Shown: positions 26,006-35,309, counted from the stretch's first letter. The stretch: 64,000 nt of DNA from Hymenobacter volaticus (GCF_022921055.1 NZ_CP095061.1:3573501-3637500), one strand, 5' to 3'. Notes: generated by a model from the letters alone, not told the origin. Translations and numbers: made by a program.

Positions 26006-26719
26006 ATGAAAACCTTGTTTGCCTGGCTGCTTTTACTGCTGCCAGCGGCGGCTTCAGCCACTAGCACTGATACGCTCAATACGCGCTTGTATCAGCATGC
26101 TCAACTGGCCCCACCCACTACCAACCTCCGCAATCTGGTAGCTTATCTTAAACAGGGCACTACTTCCGAGCGGGAACGGGCCGAAGTTATCTTCTACTGG
26201 ATAGCCGACCACATTAGCTACGACTGTGAGCTCGAGAAACGGGCGTATATCACGCCAGCGGCAGTTTCGATTGATAGCATCATGACGCGGCAGAAAACAG
26301 TCTGCTCGGGTTATGCGCGCCTGTACGCTGCCATGGCGACGTATGCGGGAATAGAATGCCAAACGGTAGCAGGTACCGCCGCCAATCGTTTTGGCGAAGG
26401 CATGCACTCTTGGAACGCAGTATGTATCGACAAGCAATGGCTGCTGATAGATGCCACGTGGGGAAGCGGCGGCACCGTAGACCAAACCGACCGTTACGTT
26501 AAGCGCTTGGACCTGCGCTATTTGTTTGCTGACCCCAAATTTTTGGTGACCACTCATTTTCCCAACAACAGCCGCTGGCAATTGCTCGATAATCCCATCA
26601 GCCTAGGTACATTCCAGGGCATCCTGTGGAAACACAGGCGGGAGTCGCTGTACCAAGACGAGGTGTTCCAAGCCTCTACCAACAGCACGAGTATCTTGTA
26701 TAAAAAGAACTTACGGTAG
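26006..26719 (+). CDS. exported transglutaminase-like domain protein
   Basis: A 237-residue protein with a signal peptide (MKTLFAWLLLLLPAAASA). The transglutaminase/cysteine-protease-like core is clear: KTVCSGYARLYAAM gives the catalytic Cys, MHSWNAVCID the His, and LIDATWGSGG the Asp. The arrangement is that of Transglut_core proteins, which in bacteria act as peptidases or crosslinkers in the envelope. The ~40 residues after the Asp (YVKRLDLRYLFADPKFLVTTHFP) match the usual C-terminal extension of the Bacteroidota members. The substrate is unknown; periplasmic or surface location is inferred. Confidence 0.9.
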   Translation: MKTLFAWLLLLLPAAASATSTDTLNTRLYQHAQLAPPTTNLRNLVAYLKQGTTSERERAEVIFYWIADHISYDCELEKRAYITPAAVSIDSIMTRQKTVCSGYARLYAAMATYAGIECQTVAGTAANRFGEGMHSWNAVCIDKQWLLIDATWGSGGTVDQTDRYVKRLDLRYLFADPKFLVTTHFPNNSRWQLLDNPISLGTFQGILWKHRRESLYQDEVFQASTNSTSILYKKNLR

Positions 26720-26798
26720 TTGGAAAAGAACAGAGGTTGTAGCAACCCGACCAGTACCAACCGCCTAACTACCTTTCGCGCCCGCCGTACACTTCGGC

Positions 26799-27332
26799 AT
26801 GAAGCCTGCCCTCCCACTCTTCGCCTTGCTGGCTCTGGCCGCTTGTAGCTCCGAACGCGAATCGGCGGGGCGGAAGCAAGAGGAAGTTATACCAGATGCC
26901 GTGAAGAGCGAGGTATCCACAACGGAAAGAGTAGGCGAAACGGGCCGCAACCACGCCTACATCCGACGCTTCTACATGAGCAAAGGGCGCTTCTACGTGA
27001 CGCTGGATTACATTCAGTTTCTGACCGGCAAGACCGCCGTAGCGGCGGCCCGGCGCAAGGGCGACGCCCAAGTGGAAGTGGTGAACGGCGATTCTATCTA
27101 CTCCGTGTTCGATGACCACTACATCGTCAACGACATTGTCAGCCTGCGCACTTTCCCGTTGAGCGAGCAAGCTATTATCACCCTTTGGGACACGTCCGGC
27201 GACTTGCGTCAGTACAGCATTACGCCGGCCCAACTACTGGACAAAGGCAAAGCCCTGATTCGCTATGCCCCTTTCATTATTGAAACTGCGCAGGGGCGGG
27301 TTACGAGTATCACGGAGCAGTACGTACCGTAA
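26799..27332 (+). CDS. lipoprotein of unknown function
   Basis: A 177-residue protein with a type II signal: hydrophobic LPLFALLALAAC with the lipobox LAAC at about residues 13-16, so it should be lipid-anchored. The mature chain has FYVTLDYIQFLTGKTAVAAARR and DHYIVNDIVSLRTFPLSEQA followed by ITLWDTSGDLRQYSIT. No family is recognised. The IQFLTG/DDHYIVND segments resemble small proteins that occur with copper or stress genes, but that is too thin to call. It follows the transglutaminase gene by 79 bases and may be co-transcribed. Confidence 0.8.
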   Translation: MKPALPLFALLALAACSSERESAGRKQEEVIPDAVKSEVSTTERVGETGRNHAYIRRFYMSKGRFYVTLDYIQFLTGKTAVAAARRKGDAQVEVVNGDSIYSVFDDHYIVNDIVSLRTFPLSEQAIITLWDTSGDLRQYSITPAQLLDKGKALIRYAPFIIETAQGRVTSITEQYVP

Positions 27333-27697
27333 CAGGTACCACGTGATATAGAATTGAGTACTTGCTATCAGCTTTCGGGAACTGCACGCGCAGAGAGTAG
27401 CAGAAACGTGGGCACTGTACAAGTAGCCGCGCATCAGGCGAAAACGTCGGCTGCATTCAGCAAGTATCTTTCAAACTCCATACGAAGCCAGTACAGAGTG
27501 TACTTCCAAGGCTTTGCTTATCAGCAAGTCACTAAGCTTTAAGGTGAATAGGCTGCGGGCAATACCCACTGAGCACTACTTTCTACAGATATTTTTTCAC
27601 TGACAAATGCAGTGAAACCAGCAACTTGCGGCCCTATGTGCGCCTCAGCTGCTACGTGCGGCGGCCTGCTTTATTGTTCTTACGCTACTCTCCTACT
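27333..27697. other. intergenic stretch with no recognised gene
   Basis: This region between the lipoprotein and the alpha-galactosidase start holds only short frames without family character, some on the minus strand. I see no tRNA fold, no strong hairpin and no clear TANNTTTG promoter. The upstream 72 bases of the galactosidase frame (27626-27697) are open but lack a plausible start. Confidence 0.5.
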
Positions 27698-29854
27698 ATG
27701 CGCAAACTTCTCCTGTGTGTATTGTTCCTGCCACTTGGCCTGACCAAGGTTGCGGCGCAAGCAGCTTCCGCGCCCATTGTTATCGAAACCAGCCACACGA
27801 GCTTGGTTTTCGCGGTGGGCGACAATAAAAAGCTCTATCAAACGTATGTGGGTGCCAGGCTTGCCAACCAGCAGGACTATAAAAGCCTGCCGAACAACCA
27901 CGAAGCCTACGCCCCCGCTGGCACCGACAATCTGTTTGAGCCGGCTATTCGGGTGGTGCACCCCGATGGCAACCCTTCCCTTAGCCTGGCGTTCGTGGGG
28001 GTGGAAGCCAATAAAGTGGGCGACAACGTGACCACCACCATTCGGCTGAAGGACCCGCAGTACCCGGTGGAAGTGGCACTGCATTTTACGGCGTATTTCA
28101 AGGAAGATGTCATTAAGACGTGGACGGAGATTCGGCACCAAGAGAAGCGGCCGGTGCAACTCACCAACTACGCCTCCGCCATGCTACACTTCGATGCCGG
28201 CAACTACTGGCTCACACAGTTTCATGGCGATTGGGCCGAAGAGGTAGGCATGCAGGAAAGCCAGCTTACGAGCGGCGTGAAAGTCATCGACAGCAAGCTT
28301 GGTACGCGGGCCAACCAGTTTCAAACGCCTACTTTCTTCTTGGCCCTCAACAAGCCCGCCGACGAAGTTACCGGCGAACTTATAGCCGGCACGCTCAGCT
28401 GGACTGGCAACTTCCGCTTTGCCTTCGAACTAGATCAGCAGAACGCCTTGCGTATTTCGGCGGGCATCAACCCGTACGCCTCGGAGTACATGCTACCGGC
28501 GGGCCAGCCATTTGTCACGCCCGAGTTTGTCTTCACCTACACCAACCAAGGCAAGGGCCAAGCTAGCCGCAACCTCCACCGGTGGGCGCGTCAATACAGC
28601 GTGCTCGATGGCACGCAGCCCCGCCTGACGCTGCTCAACAATTGGGAAGCCACCTTTTTTGATTTCAACGAAGCCAAGCTCGACAACCTTATTGGTGGGG
28701 CCCGCAAGCTCGGCGTGGATCTGTTTCTGCTCGATGATGGCTGGTTCGGCAACAAATATCCCCGCAACGACGACCAAGCCGGCCTTGGCGACTGGCAGGC
28801 CAACAAAACCAAGCTCCCGAGCGGCGTGGGGCACTTAGTGCAAACCGCGCAGAAAGAAAACGTGAAGTTTGGTATCTGGCTGGAGCCCGAAATGGTGAAC
28901 CCCAAGAGCGAGCTGTACGAAAAGCACCCCGACTGGATTTTGAAGCTGCCCAACCGCCCCGAACACCTGAGCCGCAACCAACTCGTGCTCGACCTTACGA
29001 ACCCCAAAGTGCAGGACTTCGTGTTCAACGTGGTAGATGAGGAGCTTTCCAAGGGCGTGGCGTACGTGAAGTGGGACTGTAACCGCATGATGACCAACAC
29101 TTACTCGCCCTACTTAGGCAAAAACCAGAGTCACGTCTTTGTCGATTATGTTCGGGGCTTGTACAAGGTGCTGGATCGGGTGCGGCAGAAGTATCCGCAC
29201 GTGCCCATGATGCTGTGCTCGGGTGGCGGGGGCCGCACCGATTACGGTGGGCTCCGCTACTTCACCGAGTTTTGGGCCAGCGACAACACCGACGCTTTCG
29301 AGCGCATCTTTATCCAGTGGAGCTACTCCAATTTCTTCCCGTCGCTAACGGTGTCCAACCACGTCACCAACTGGAATCGGCAGCAGTCCATCAAGTTTCG
29401 CACCGACGTGGCCATGATGGGCAAGCTTGGCTACGACATTGAGGTAGACAAGCTGCAACCGGAGGAACTAACGTTCAGCCAGCAAGCCATCAAGGAGTAC
29501 AAACGCCTAAGCCCGGTTATCTGGCAGGGCGACTTATTCCGGCTCCGCTCACCCTACGAAAGCAACCAGGCGGCCCTGATGTACGTGGACCCTGCCCAAC
29601 AGCAGGCCGTGTTGTTTGCCTACAACCTGCATACCCGCTACAACGAAGTGGTGCTACCCCTAAAGCTCCAAGGCCTCGACCCTGCCCGGCGCTACCGCGT
29701 CACGGAAATCAACCTGATGCCCGGCAGCAAGTCGCCGCTGGCTGCCAACAGCCAAACCTATTCGGGCGACTACCTCATGAAAGCCGGCATTCTGGTGTCG
29801 CCCGGCAACGCACCCGCTCTTACCAGCCACGTATTGGAACTGCGGGCGGAATAA
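27698..29854 (+). CDS. exported GH36-type alpha-galactosidase
   Basis: About 718 residues from the ATG at 27698, which gives the signal peptide RKLLLCVLFLPLGLTKVAAQ; the longer frame from 27626 has no signal character. Domains: N-terminal beta-sandwich (Glyco_hydro_36N), then a TIM barrel with VDLFLLDDGWFGN, FGIWLEPEMVNP, the nucleophile in YVKWDCNR, and the acid/base region ASDNTDAFERI, then a C-terminal beta domain. The family hydrolyses alpha-1,6-linked galactose from raffinose-type oligosaccharides and galactomannans. Export suggests periplasmic use. No SusC/SusD pair is adjacent, so it is not part of an evident utilisation locus. Confidence 0.94.
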   Translation: MRKLLLCVLFLPLGLTKVAAQAASAPIVIETSHTSLVFAVGDNKKLYQTYVGARLANQQDYKSLPNNHEAYAPAGTDNLFEPAIRVVHPDGNPSLSLAFVGVEANKVGDNVTTTIRLKDPQYPVEVALHFTAYFKEDVIKTWTEIRHQEKRPVQLTNYASAMLHFDAGNYWLTQFHGDWAEEVGMQESQLTSGVKVIDSKLGTRANQFQTPTFFLALNKPADEVTGELIAGTLSWTGNFRFAFELDQQNALRISAGINPYASEYMLPAGQPFVTPEFVFTYTNQGKGQASRNLHRWARQYSVLDGTQPRLTLLNNWEATFFDFNEAKLDNLIGGARKLGVDLFLLDDGWFGNKYPRNDDQAGLGDWQANKTKLPSGVGHLVQTAQKENVKFGIWLEPEMVNPKSELYEKHPDWILKLPNRPEHLSRNQLVLDLTNPKVQDFVFNVVDEELSKGVAYVKWDCNRMMTNTYSPYLGKNQSHVFVDYVRGLYKVLDRVRQKYPHVPMMLCSGGGGRTDYGGLRYFTEFWASDNTDAFERIFIQWSYSNFFPSLTVSNHVTNWNRQQSIKFRTDVAMMGKLGYDIEVDKLQPEELTFSQQAIKEYKRLSPVIWQGDLFRLRSPYESNQAALMYVDPAQQQAVLFAYNLHTRYNEVVLPLKLQGLDPARRYRVTEINLMPGSKSPLAANSQTYSGDYLMKAGILVSPGNAPALTSHVLELRAE

Positions 29855-29866
29855 GACGCGAGATAT

Positions 29867-29910
29867 CCGTTGTGAGCTGTTCGCATCAAGGGCACAGCAA
29901 CTCACAACGG
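29867..29910 (+). terminator. hairpin after the alpha-galactosidase gene
   Basis: 10-bp arms CCGTTGTGAG/CTCACAACGG (29867-29876, 29901-29910) extended by CTGT/ACAG across a small bulge, starting 12 bases after the stop. No U-tract follows, so it may stabilise the mRNA end instead. Confidence 0.45.
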
Positions 29911-29979
29911 GTAACTGATTCAGCTTTATGCGTGCAGTTGTCGTACAAGGAAGAGTTTCTCACTTTAACTGTTCCTAAC

Positions 29980-30216
29980 ATGGCAACCACCAAAGCACCC
30001 GCCGATACCGACCAACCACTTGACGAACGTTCCAACAATGCCGCTCAAGGCAAGCAAGATGCCGGCGTAGTTGGCCAAAGCAGCGGCCGCCCTAGCTACG
30101 GCACCGGCGGCTACGAACTAAACCTAGACGCCGAAGCCGGCGACCAAGGCGGCTCCGGCAGCGCATCCTCCTCGACCAGCAAAGCCCCACAAGAATCGTC
30201 GGAAGACGACAAGTAG
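29980..30216 (+). CDS. small disordered acidic protein, unknown function
   Basis: A 78-residue protein from the ATG at 29980. It is rich in Ser, Gly, Asp, Glu, Gln and Asn, with no hydrophobic core: it begins MATTKAPADTDQPLDERSNN, has GRPSYGTGGYELNLDAEAGDQ in the middle, and ends in KAPQESSEDDK. It looks intrinsically disordered, as seen in small stress- or desiccation-related proteins of Hymenobacter, but I name no family. The final codons and stop lie inside the perfect 84-base palindrome that starts at 30208, so the palindrome includes the coding end of the gene. Confidence 0.65.
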   Translation: MATTKAPADTDQPLDERSNNAAQGKQDAGVVGQSSGRPSYGTGGYELNLDAEAGDQGGSGSASSSTSKAPQESSEDDK

Positions 30217-30291
30217 GTATAGCTTACAAACGAAGAGCCCCATGAATTATAATTCATGGGGCTCTTCGTTTGTAAGCTATACCTACTTGTC
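30208..30291. terminator. perfect 42-bp-arm palindrome with no loop, overlapping a stop codon
   Basis: 30208-30249 is exactly complementary to 30250-30291. The left arm includes the last two codons and the stop of the small acidic protein gene. GC-rich centre (AGAGCCCCATG) but no U-tract. Not between convergent genes: the next gene is on the same strand 425 bases on. Confidence 0.8.
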
Positions 30292-30716
30292 CAAAATACA
30301 GGGTTATCTTCTTCATAACTACTTATCCTGTGCACGGTGCCTGCATATAGGCAAGTTAGTCTTTATAAATTTTTCTATATCGCAAATAAATATACTCACT
30401 AGAAATCAGAACATAAATGACATATATTATCAATACGCCCATCTGTATTTCATAATACCCTTAACGATAATATTGCAACACTTACCATTTGGCCTCTTAA
30501 GGTTGGACAGCCCTATTGATCACAGTTACTTTTGGAAGTACAGAGTAGCTTTTATAAAACATAGTTGAAAAATCAAAAAACATGCAATTAGATGAATACA
30601 ATTTATACTTATAAATACACACAGCTTAAAAGCTTACAAAATTATAATCATACCGCTATCTTTGGTAAAATTTATTTAGACAAAACCGTCTTGTCCTCTT
30701 ATTACTCCCTTTCTGC
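30292..30716. other. AT-rich intergenic stretch
   Basis: An AT-rich region with no credible gene; a plus-strand frame to 30568 starts inside the palindrome and has no family pattern. It contains the TATCTTTG -7 box at 30657 for the following protease gene. The composition contrasts with the GC-rich genes on either side and resembles the 22-23 kb insert. Confidence 0.55.
30657..30664 (+). promoter_or_regulatory. candidate -7 element of the lipoprotein-protease gene
   Basis: TATCTTTG, an exact TANNTTTG match, 53 bases before the ATG at 30717. A -33 element is not evident in the surrounding A/T-rich sequence. Confidence 0.55.
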
Positions 30717-32363
30717 ATGAAGAAATTATTTACTCCGGTGGTTTGCAGCGCGCTTCTTGGCTCCGTCTTACTACAAAGCTGCGCCACTATTATTGCAACT
30801 CCTTCACAGACTGTGAAGGTAGTAGGGCAGCCTGCCGGTAGCGCTATTTATATCAACGATAAAGAAGTTAAAGCCAAGCCCATTGCAGGTAGCTCTGATG
30901 TTAAGATAAAAGTGCGGCGCAAGAAAAGCTCTGAAATCAAGATCAAGCACGACGGCTATAAGGACTACTCTGAAGTTGTATATCCAGATAAAAAGAATGC
31001 TTTAGTTTATATGAACTGGCTGCCAGTTGCAGGCACATTTTACGGTGTTGGCGCTACCAACGCTGAAGTGGAAGTAAGCCCGGTGATAGGCTATGGCTGG
31101 ATAGTTGGAATCGGCGGATTTATTGTCGACCGTGCTACTGGCTCTGCTATGAGGCTCAACAAGAGTGAAATAAAGCCAGAAATGATGCGCCTGCCAAAGG
31201 CCGTTGCGAGCAGCCAAACAGTTCAATGTGGGCTGGTAAATGTGCGCATTAAAGGCGGCGATAAGATGGGAAACTTTATTATTCGCAAGAATCCGACGGA
31301 AATTCTCTACTTCGGTAAGTCGCTTGACGTGGATGCAGAGCACTTGAAAAACAATGCAAATAGCACGTTGAAAGACTTGGGGTATAACGTGCCTACTACG
31401 GAAGGCAAGAGTGTATTCTCAGCTGGGGTCAACTCACGTTATACTTTACAAGGCGAGATGCGTGACATAAAGTATGATATTCACGCCACGCACGAATATG
31501 AATCACGTGCCCGCTTCGAAACACATTGCACGGTAGAAGTAACTTGGAAGATCGTCAACCAAAACCGTCAATCAGTCTTCGAGCAAAAAACGAGCGGCTC
31601 AAGCATTAAATTTGAGAAAGGAGGCAGCGCCGCTTTCGAAGATGCCTTCGAAAATTCGCTTTACACTTTTCTGTCTAACAAGGATGTAGCAGCGGCTCTC
31701 GCTAAGCCTGCAGGTGCTACCGCCAGCACAAGCACTGTGGGCGCTACAGAGGAAGATAAACCGTCTCCTATTGCCCTGCACCGAGCTTTGCCTCTCAAGC
31801 CTGTTGGCGACAATGGTGTTAGTGCTGCTGCACGGTGCGTGGTAACAGTTGAAACAACTGACGGACATGGCAGCGGTTGTCTTGTTTCCAATGATGGCTA
31901 CCTCATTACGAATGCTCACGTTGTGGGCGATGAGGAAACAGTGAAGGTACACATGGCCGACGGCGTTGAAGCCAAAGGCAAAGTAGTACGGGTAAACGCT
32001 AGCATGGACTTGGCATTGGTAAAAGTCGACGTCGACGGCTTATCAGCCTTTCAATTGCCAAGTGCTTCCACCACAGACTTAGGGGCGGATGTGTTTGCTA
32101 TTGGTACGCCAGCCGATAAAGAGCTAGGACAGAGCATTACAAAAGGCATTATCAGCGGACGACGCAAAATTGAAGGTCACGCCTTTTTGCAGACGGATGT
32201 AAGCATCAATGGTGGCAACAGCGGGGGTGCCTTGGTTGCACGTTCGGGTCAACTAGTCGGTATCGTTAATGCCAAGTTAGTAGGTCGTGGCATTGAGGGT
32301 ATTGGCTTTGCCATCCCTGCGGAACAAGTTAGCGAAGCACTTCAACTTAAATTTGTTGATTAA
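30717..32363 (+). CDS. lipoprotein with N-terminal PEGA-like region and C-terminal trypsin-type protease
   Basis: A 548-residue chimeric protein. Residues 1-22 are a type II signal (ALLGSVLLQSC lipobox). Next is a PEGA-like beta region (VKVVGQPAGSAIYINDKEVK, HDGYKDYSEVVYP), then a segment with VYMNWLPVAGTFYGVG like small envelope lipoproteins. A middle domain (about residues 160-330) is unassigned. The C-terminal ~180 residues are an S1C/HtrA-like protease: ITNAHVVGD holds the His, NASMDLALVKV the Asp and INGGNSGGALV the Ser. All three catalytic residues are present and there is no PDZ domain. It probably acts in the periplasm or at the outer membrane, by inference. Codon use is more AT-rich than its neighbours. 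Confidence 0.87.
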   Translation: MKKLFTPVVCSALLGSVLLQSCATIIATPSQTVKVVGQPAGSAIYINDKEVKAKPIAGSSDVKIKVRRKKSSEIKIKHDGYKDYSEVVYPDKKNALVYMNWLPVAGTFYGVGATNAEVEVSPVIGYGWIVGIGGFIVDRATGSAMRLNKSEIKPEMMRLPKAVASSQTVQCGLVNVRIKGGDKMGNFIIRKNPTEILYFGKSLDVDAEHLKNNANSTLKDLGYNVPTTEGKSVFSAGVNSRYTLQGEMRDIKYDIHATHEYESRARFETHCTVEVTWKIVNQNRQSVFEQKTSGSSIKFEKGGSAAFEDAFENSLYTFLSNKDVAAALAKPAGATASTSTVGATEEDKPSPIALHRALPLKPVGDNGVSAAARCVVTVETTDGHGSGCLVSNDGYLITNAHVVGDEETVKVHMADGVEAKGKVVRVNASMDLALVKVDVDGLSAFQLPSASTTDLGADVFAIGTPADKELGQSITKGIISGRRKIEGHAFLQTDVSINGGNSGGALVARSGQLVGIVNAKLVGRGIEGIGFAIPAEQVSEALQLKFVD

Positions 32364-32385
32364 ATAAGTTAGCTTTCTTTTTACC

Positions 32386-32421
32386 AAAAGCGGCAGTGCC
32401 TTAGTAGGGACTGCCGCTTTT
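32386..32421. terminator. bidirectional terminator after the protease gene
   Basis: AAAAGCGGCAGT (32386-32397) pairs with ACTGCCGCTTTT (32410-32421) over 12 bases; A4 and T4 ends make it work in both directions between the convergent protease and PanE-like genes. Confidence 0.75.
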
Positions 32422-32563
32422 AATTAATAGTCATATAAGCAAAGCTTGCGATATTCCCCTATCTCGTAAAAACCGGTGGTTGCTATTTCAGGCCTCTTGA
32501 CGAACACAATTGTTTGTATGGAGCGCAACTCCTAGGTTTCGCGCCGCTTCTTTTTGGGTATGT

Positions 32564-33520
32564 TTAGCTGCTGATCTTTTGCCGTTGGCTTTCCTTTATT
32601 TCCTCGTAAATCCTACGGGTTTCTTTCACTTCAACACCCAAAGCCTCACCATATGTCAGGATGGCGCCGGCAAACAGTTCTAGTTCAGTTTGGGCTTTGC
32701 TGGAATTGACGTCAAGTTGTAGGGAAGTAGGGGTCTGGTACGGGAAAGACCGGGCTTTCTGGAAGGTTTGGTTGATGATATCGGCAGGAAGAGCAACGCC
32801 TTTTTTGTGCGCAATGGCTTCTATTTCCTGCATAATGGCTTGGGCCCGCTCATGTAGGGCCGGCTCTTCTTCCACTTGCCCAATCGACTTGTTGTAGCGC
32901 GCCGATACCAAGCCAAAGCTGGCGATAAAGAAGAACTTCGTCCAGATGGCGGGAAAGGCATCCTGCTGATACTCGATGGCAATGCCTGCCTTGGCAAGTA
33001 GCTCAACCAACGGCTGAGGCTGGTAATCCGGCCGTTGGGGGTCTTGGCCGACAATGATTCTACCCGGGTTGCCTTTGTGCTCTACCACCCCCTTCTCTTT
33101 GATGTGCGAGGCGACGTACACGCAGGCGGGCAGCACGATAGCCGCAGGAATGATTCGCCGGATTCGGTCGTAGATGTCTACGCCGTTCATTAGTGGCAGC
33201 AGGACTGCGTTGTCATGCAGCTTTGGCTTTAGCGCCGTGCATACCTTCTCCAAGTCGTATTCTTTGACGCAGATTATCACCACATCGATGTCTGCAAGCT
33301 CCGCAACAGTTTCCAGCAGCTTAGTTGGCTGGGTTGTGCTGTTGGGATGCTCGGGCGAAAGCAGCGTCAATCCGTGTTCTTTCACGACGTTATACGTGGC
33401 GCCTCGGGCTACGAAGGTGATGCTGACACTAGGATCTGGAGCATAGACCTGGGCCAGCTTGAACCCGAAATACCCACCAACTCCCCCAAGCCCGACAATG
33501 GCTAGTTCTGTTGTTTTCAT
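32564..33520 (-). CDS. ketopantoate reductase-like protein (PanE/ApbA family)
   Basis: About 318 residues from the ATG at 33520 (MKTTELAIVGLGGVGGYFG); the 31 residues encoded upstream overlap the amidase terminator and are not part of it. The Rossmann motif GLGGVGGYFG binds NADP. Mid-protein segments VVIICVKEYDLEKV and LPLMNGVDIYDRI, then IWTKFFFIASFGLVSARY and a late helical domain (LQLDVNSSKAQTELELF) match the PanE family, which reduces 2-dehydropantoate in pantothenate synthesis. Many paralogues use other substrates; no other pantothenate gene is nearby, so the pathway is uncertain. Confidence 0.87.
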   Translation of the reverse strand: MKTTELAIVGLGGVGGYFGFKLAQVYAPDPSVSITFVARGATYNVVKEHGLTLLSPEHPNSTTQPTKLLETVAELADIDVVIICVKEYDLEKVCTALKPKLHDNAVLLPLMNGVDIYDRIRRIIPAAIVLPACVYVASHIKEKGVVEHKGNPGRIIVGQDPQRPDYQPQPLVELLAKAGIAIEYQQDAFPAIWTKFFFIASFGLVSARYNKSIGQVEEEPALHERAQAIMQEIEAIAHKKGVALPADIINQTFQKARSFPYQTPTSLQLDVNSSKAQTELELFAGAILTYGEALGVEVKETRRIYEEIKESQRQKISS

Positions 33521-33575
33521 TTCTTGCACTACCAGGTTGGAACGTGATACTGAATTGCTGGTGCGAGATACAAAA

Positions 33576-33607
33576 AAAGCCTCCCGAATCAGATTCGAGA
33601 GGCTTTC
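33576..33607 (-). terminator. terminator of the amidase gene
   Basis: AAAGCCTC-C-CGAATC (33576-33590) pairs with GATTCG-A-GAGGCTTT (33592-33607) around one base, with one mismatch. The A7 on its left side acts as the U-tract on the minus strand. Confidence 0.7.
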
Positions 33608-33628
33608 CAACAATAAGTTCTTTATCCT

Positions 33629-35263
33629 TTACCCCACAAAAGGTGGCTGAAACTGCGGTGCTATCCGCTTCTTGGAAGCTTGCTCGTAGGCATACGCCAC
33701 CGTCAGCAGCGGGCCTTCGGTGTACGCACCGCTCACAAACGACAAGCCCACGGGCAGCCCATTGACAGCGCCCATTGGCACCGTGATGTGCGGGTAGCCC
33801 GCCATAGCAGCCGGCGACGATGAGCCGGGCCCACCGCCCGCATCCCCGTTTATGAGGTCAATAACACGAGCCGGACCGGTAGTAATACCCACAATGGCAT
33901 CGAGCTTGTTGGAACTGATGGCGGCATCCAGAATCTGCCGGGCGCCAAGGTGCGACTTGCGCAGGGCCGCTTGGTATTTGGGGCTATTCAGGTCTTCTAG
34001 TTTCTGTGAGGCTTCCAAAATTTCCTGCTGAAAGAAGGGCATAGCCTTGGGCTTATTCTGAGTGTTAAAGGCAATTACGTCGGCCAGCGTTTTGACGGAG
34101 GCATTGGCCGTGGCCAGATACTTGTTCACGCCATCTTTAAATTCGTACAGCAGCACGTCGTACTCGGCTTCCCCGAGCGGGTCACAGGGCTTGTCTACCT
34201 CTACTTCTACCACCGTGGCACCTTGGGCTTTGAGCAGCTCCACGGCTTGCTTGAACAGAGGTATGGCACCAGAGGCGCCTTCCAGGTGCCGCTTCTCTAT
34301 ACCGATTCGCTTGCCTTTGAGGCCATTGGCATCCAGAAACTTGGTGTAGTCGGGCTGAATCTTGCCAGTGTTTTCCTTGGTCATGGCATCGGCCGGGTCT
34401 TGGCCGGCCAGGGCACCGAGCAAGATGGCCGCGTCGCGGACGTTGCGAGTCATGGGGCCGGCCGTGTCTTGCGTGGCGGAAATCGGGATAATACCGCTCC
34501 GGCTTAGTAGCCCCACGGTCGGCTTGATGCCCACCAACCCGCAGCACGACGACGGCGACACAATAGAACCATCGGTTTCGGTGCCGATGGCCACGGCGCA
34601 CAAGTTGGCCGAAACTGCCGTACCCGAGCCGGCACTGGAGCCGCTGGGCGTCCGGTCGAGGATGTAGGGGTTCTTGGTTTGGCCGCCGCGGCTGCTCCAG
34701 CCACTCGTCGAGCGAGTTGAGCGGAAGTTGGCCCACTCGCTCAGGTTGGTTTTGCCGAGCAATACCGCACCCGCTGCCCGCAGTTGTTTCACAATAAACG
34801 CGTCCTGGGTTGCCTCATGGCCGGCCAGTGCCAAAGAGCCCGCCGTAGTTTGCTGTTTGTCGCCGGTATCGATGTTGTCTTTGATAAGCACCGGAATGCC
34901 GTGCAGCGGGCCGCGCACTTTACCGGCCTTGCGCTCTTTATCGAGTTCGTCGGCAATGGTTAGCGCGTCAGGATTGACCTCGATAACCGAGTTGAGCTTG
35001 GGGCCCGCTTTGTCGAGGGCATCAATACGCTTTAGGTACAGTTCGGTGAGGGAACGGGCCGTGTGCTGGCCGTTGGCCATTTTTTCTTGCAGCCCGGTGA
35101 TAGTGGCTTCGTTGAGTTCGAAGGAATCAGGAGCTGCGGCCCCTTCGCCGGCAGTATCGGCTGCGGGCTTGGTATTGGCCTCGGTGGTGCAGGCGGTGGT
35201 GCCCAACGTAGTAAGCGCAAAGCCGGCCAAGGAACCGTTCCGCAGGAAAAGCCTTCTGTTCAT
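33629..35263 (-). CDS. exported amidase (amidase signature family)
   Basis: About 544 residues from the ATG at 35263; an in-frame ATG two codons earlier is possible. The N-terminus MNRRLFLRNGSLAG carries a twin-arginine-like motif, followed by a hydrophobic stretch and a lipobox-like TTACT, so it may be a Tat-exported lipoprotein. The amidase signature is complete: IPVLIKDNIDT has the catalytic Lys, GSSAGSGTAVSANLCAVAIG has the Gly/Ser-rich core, and TDGSIVSPSS has the cis-Ser and nucleophile Ser. The family hydrolyses carboxamides; this exported subgroup is not tied to Glu-tRNA transamidation. Substrate unknown. Confidence 0.9.
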   Translation of the reverse strand: MNRRLFLRNGSLAGFALTTLGTTACTTEANTKPAADTAGEGAAAPDSFELNEATITGLQEKMANGQHTARSLTELYLKRIDALDKAGPKLNSVIEVNPDALTIADELDKERKAGKVRGPLHGIPVLIKDNIDTGDKQQTTAGSLALAGHEATQDAFIVKQLRAAGAVLLGKTNLSEWANFRSTRSTSGWSSRGGQTKNPYILDRTPSGSSAGSGTAVSANLCAVAIGTETDGSIVSPSSCCGLVGIKPTVGLLSRSGIIPISATQDTAGPMTRNVRDAAILLGALAGQDPADAMTKENTGKIQPDYTKFLDANGLKGKRIGIEKRHLEGASGAIPLFKQAVELLKAQGATVVEVEVDKPCDPLGEAEYDVLLYEFKDGVNKYLATANASVKTLADVIAFNTQNKPKAMPFFQQEILEASQKLEDLNSPKYQAALRKSHLGARQILDAAISSNKLDAIVGITTGPARVIDLINGDAGGGPGSSSPAAMAGYPHITVPMGAVNGLPVGLSFVSGAYTEGPLLTVAYAYEQASKKRIAPQFQPPFVG

Positions 35264-35309
35264 TGTCAAGTTGTTTTTGCTGTAAGATAGAACGCCAGCC
35301 CTACTTCTT

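Noticed and set aside
30242..30568. 108-codon plus-strand frame in the AT-rich gap
   Set aside because: It starts inside the palindrome, has no domain, and looks like chance AT-rich sequence.
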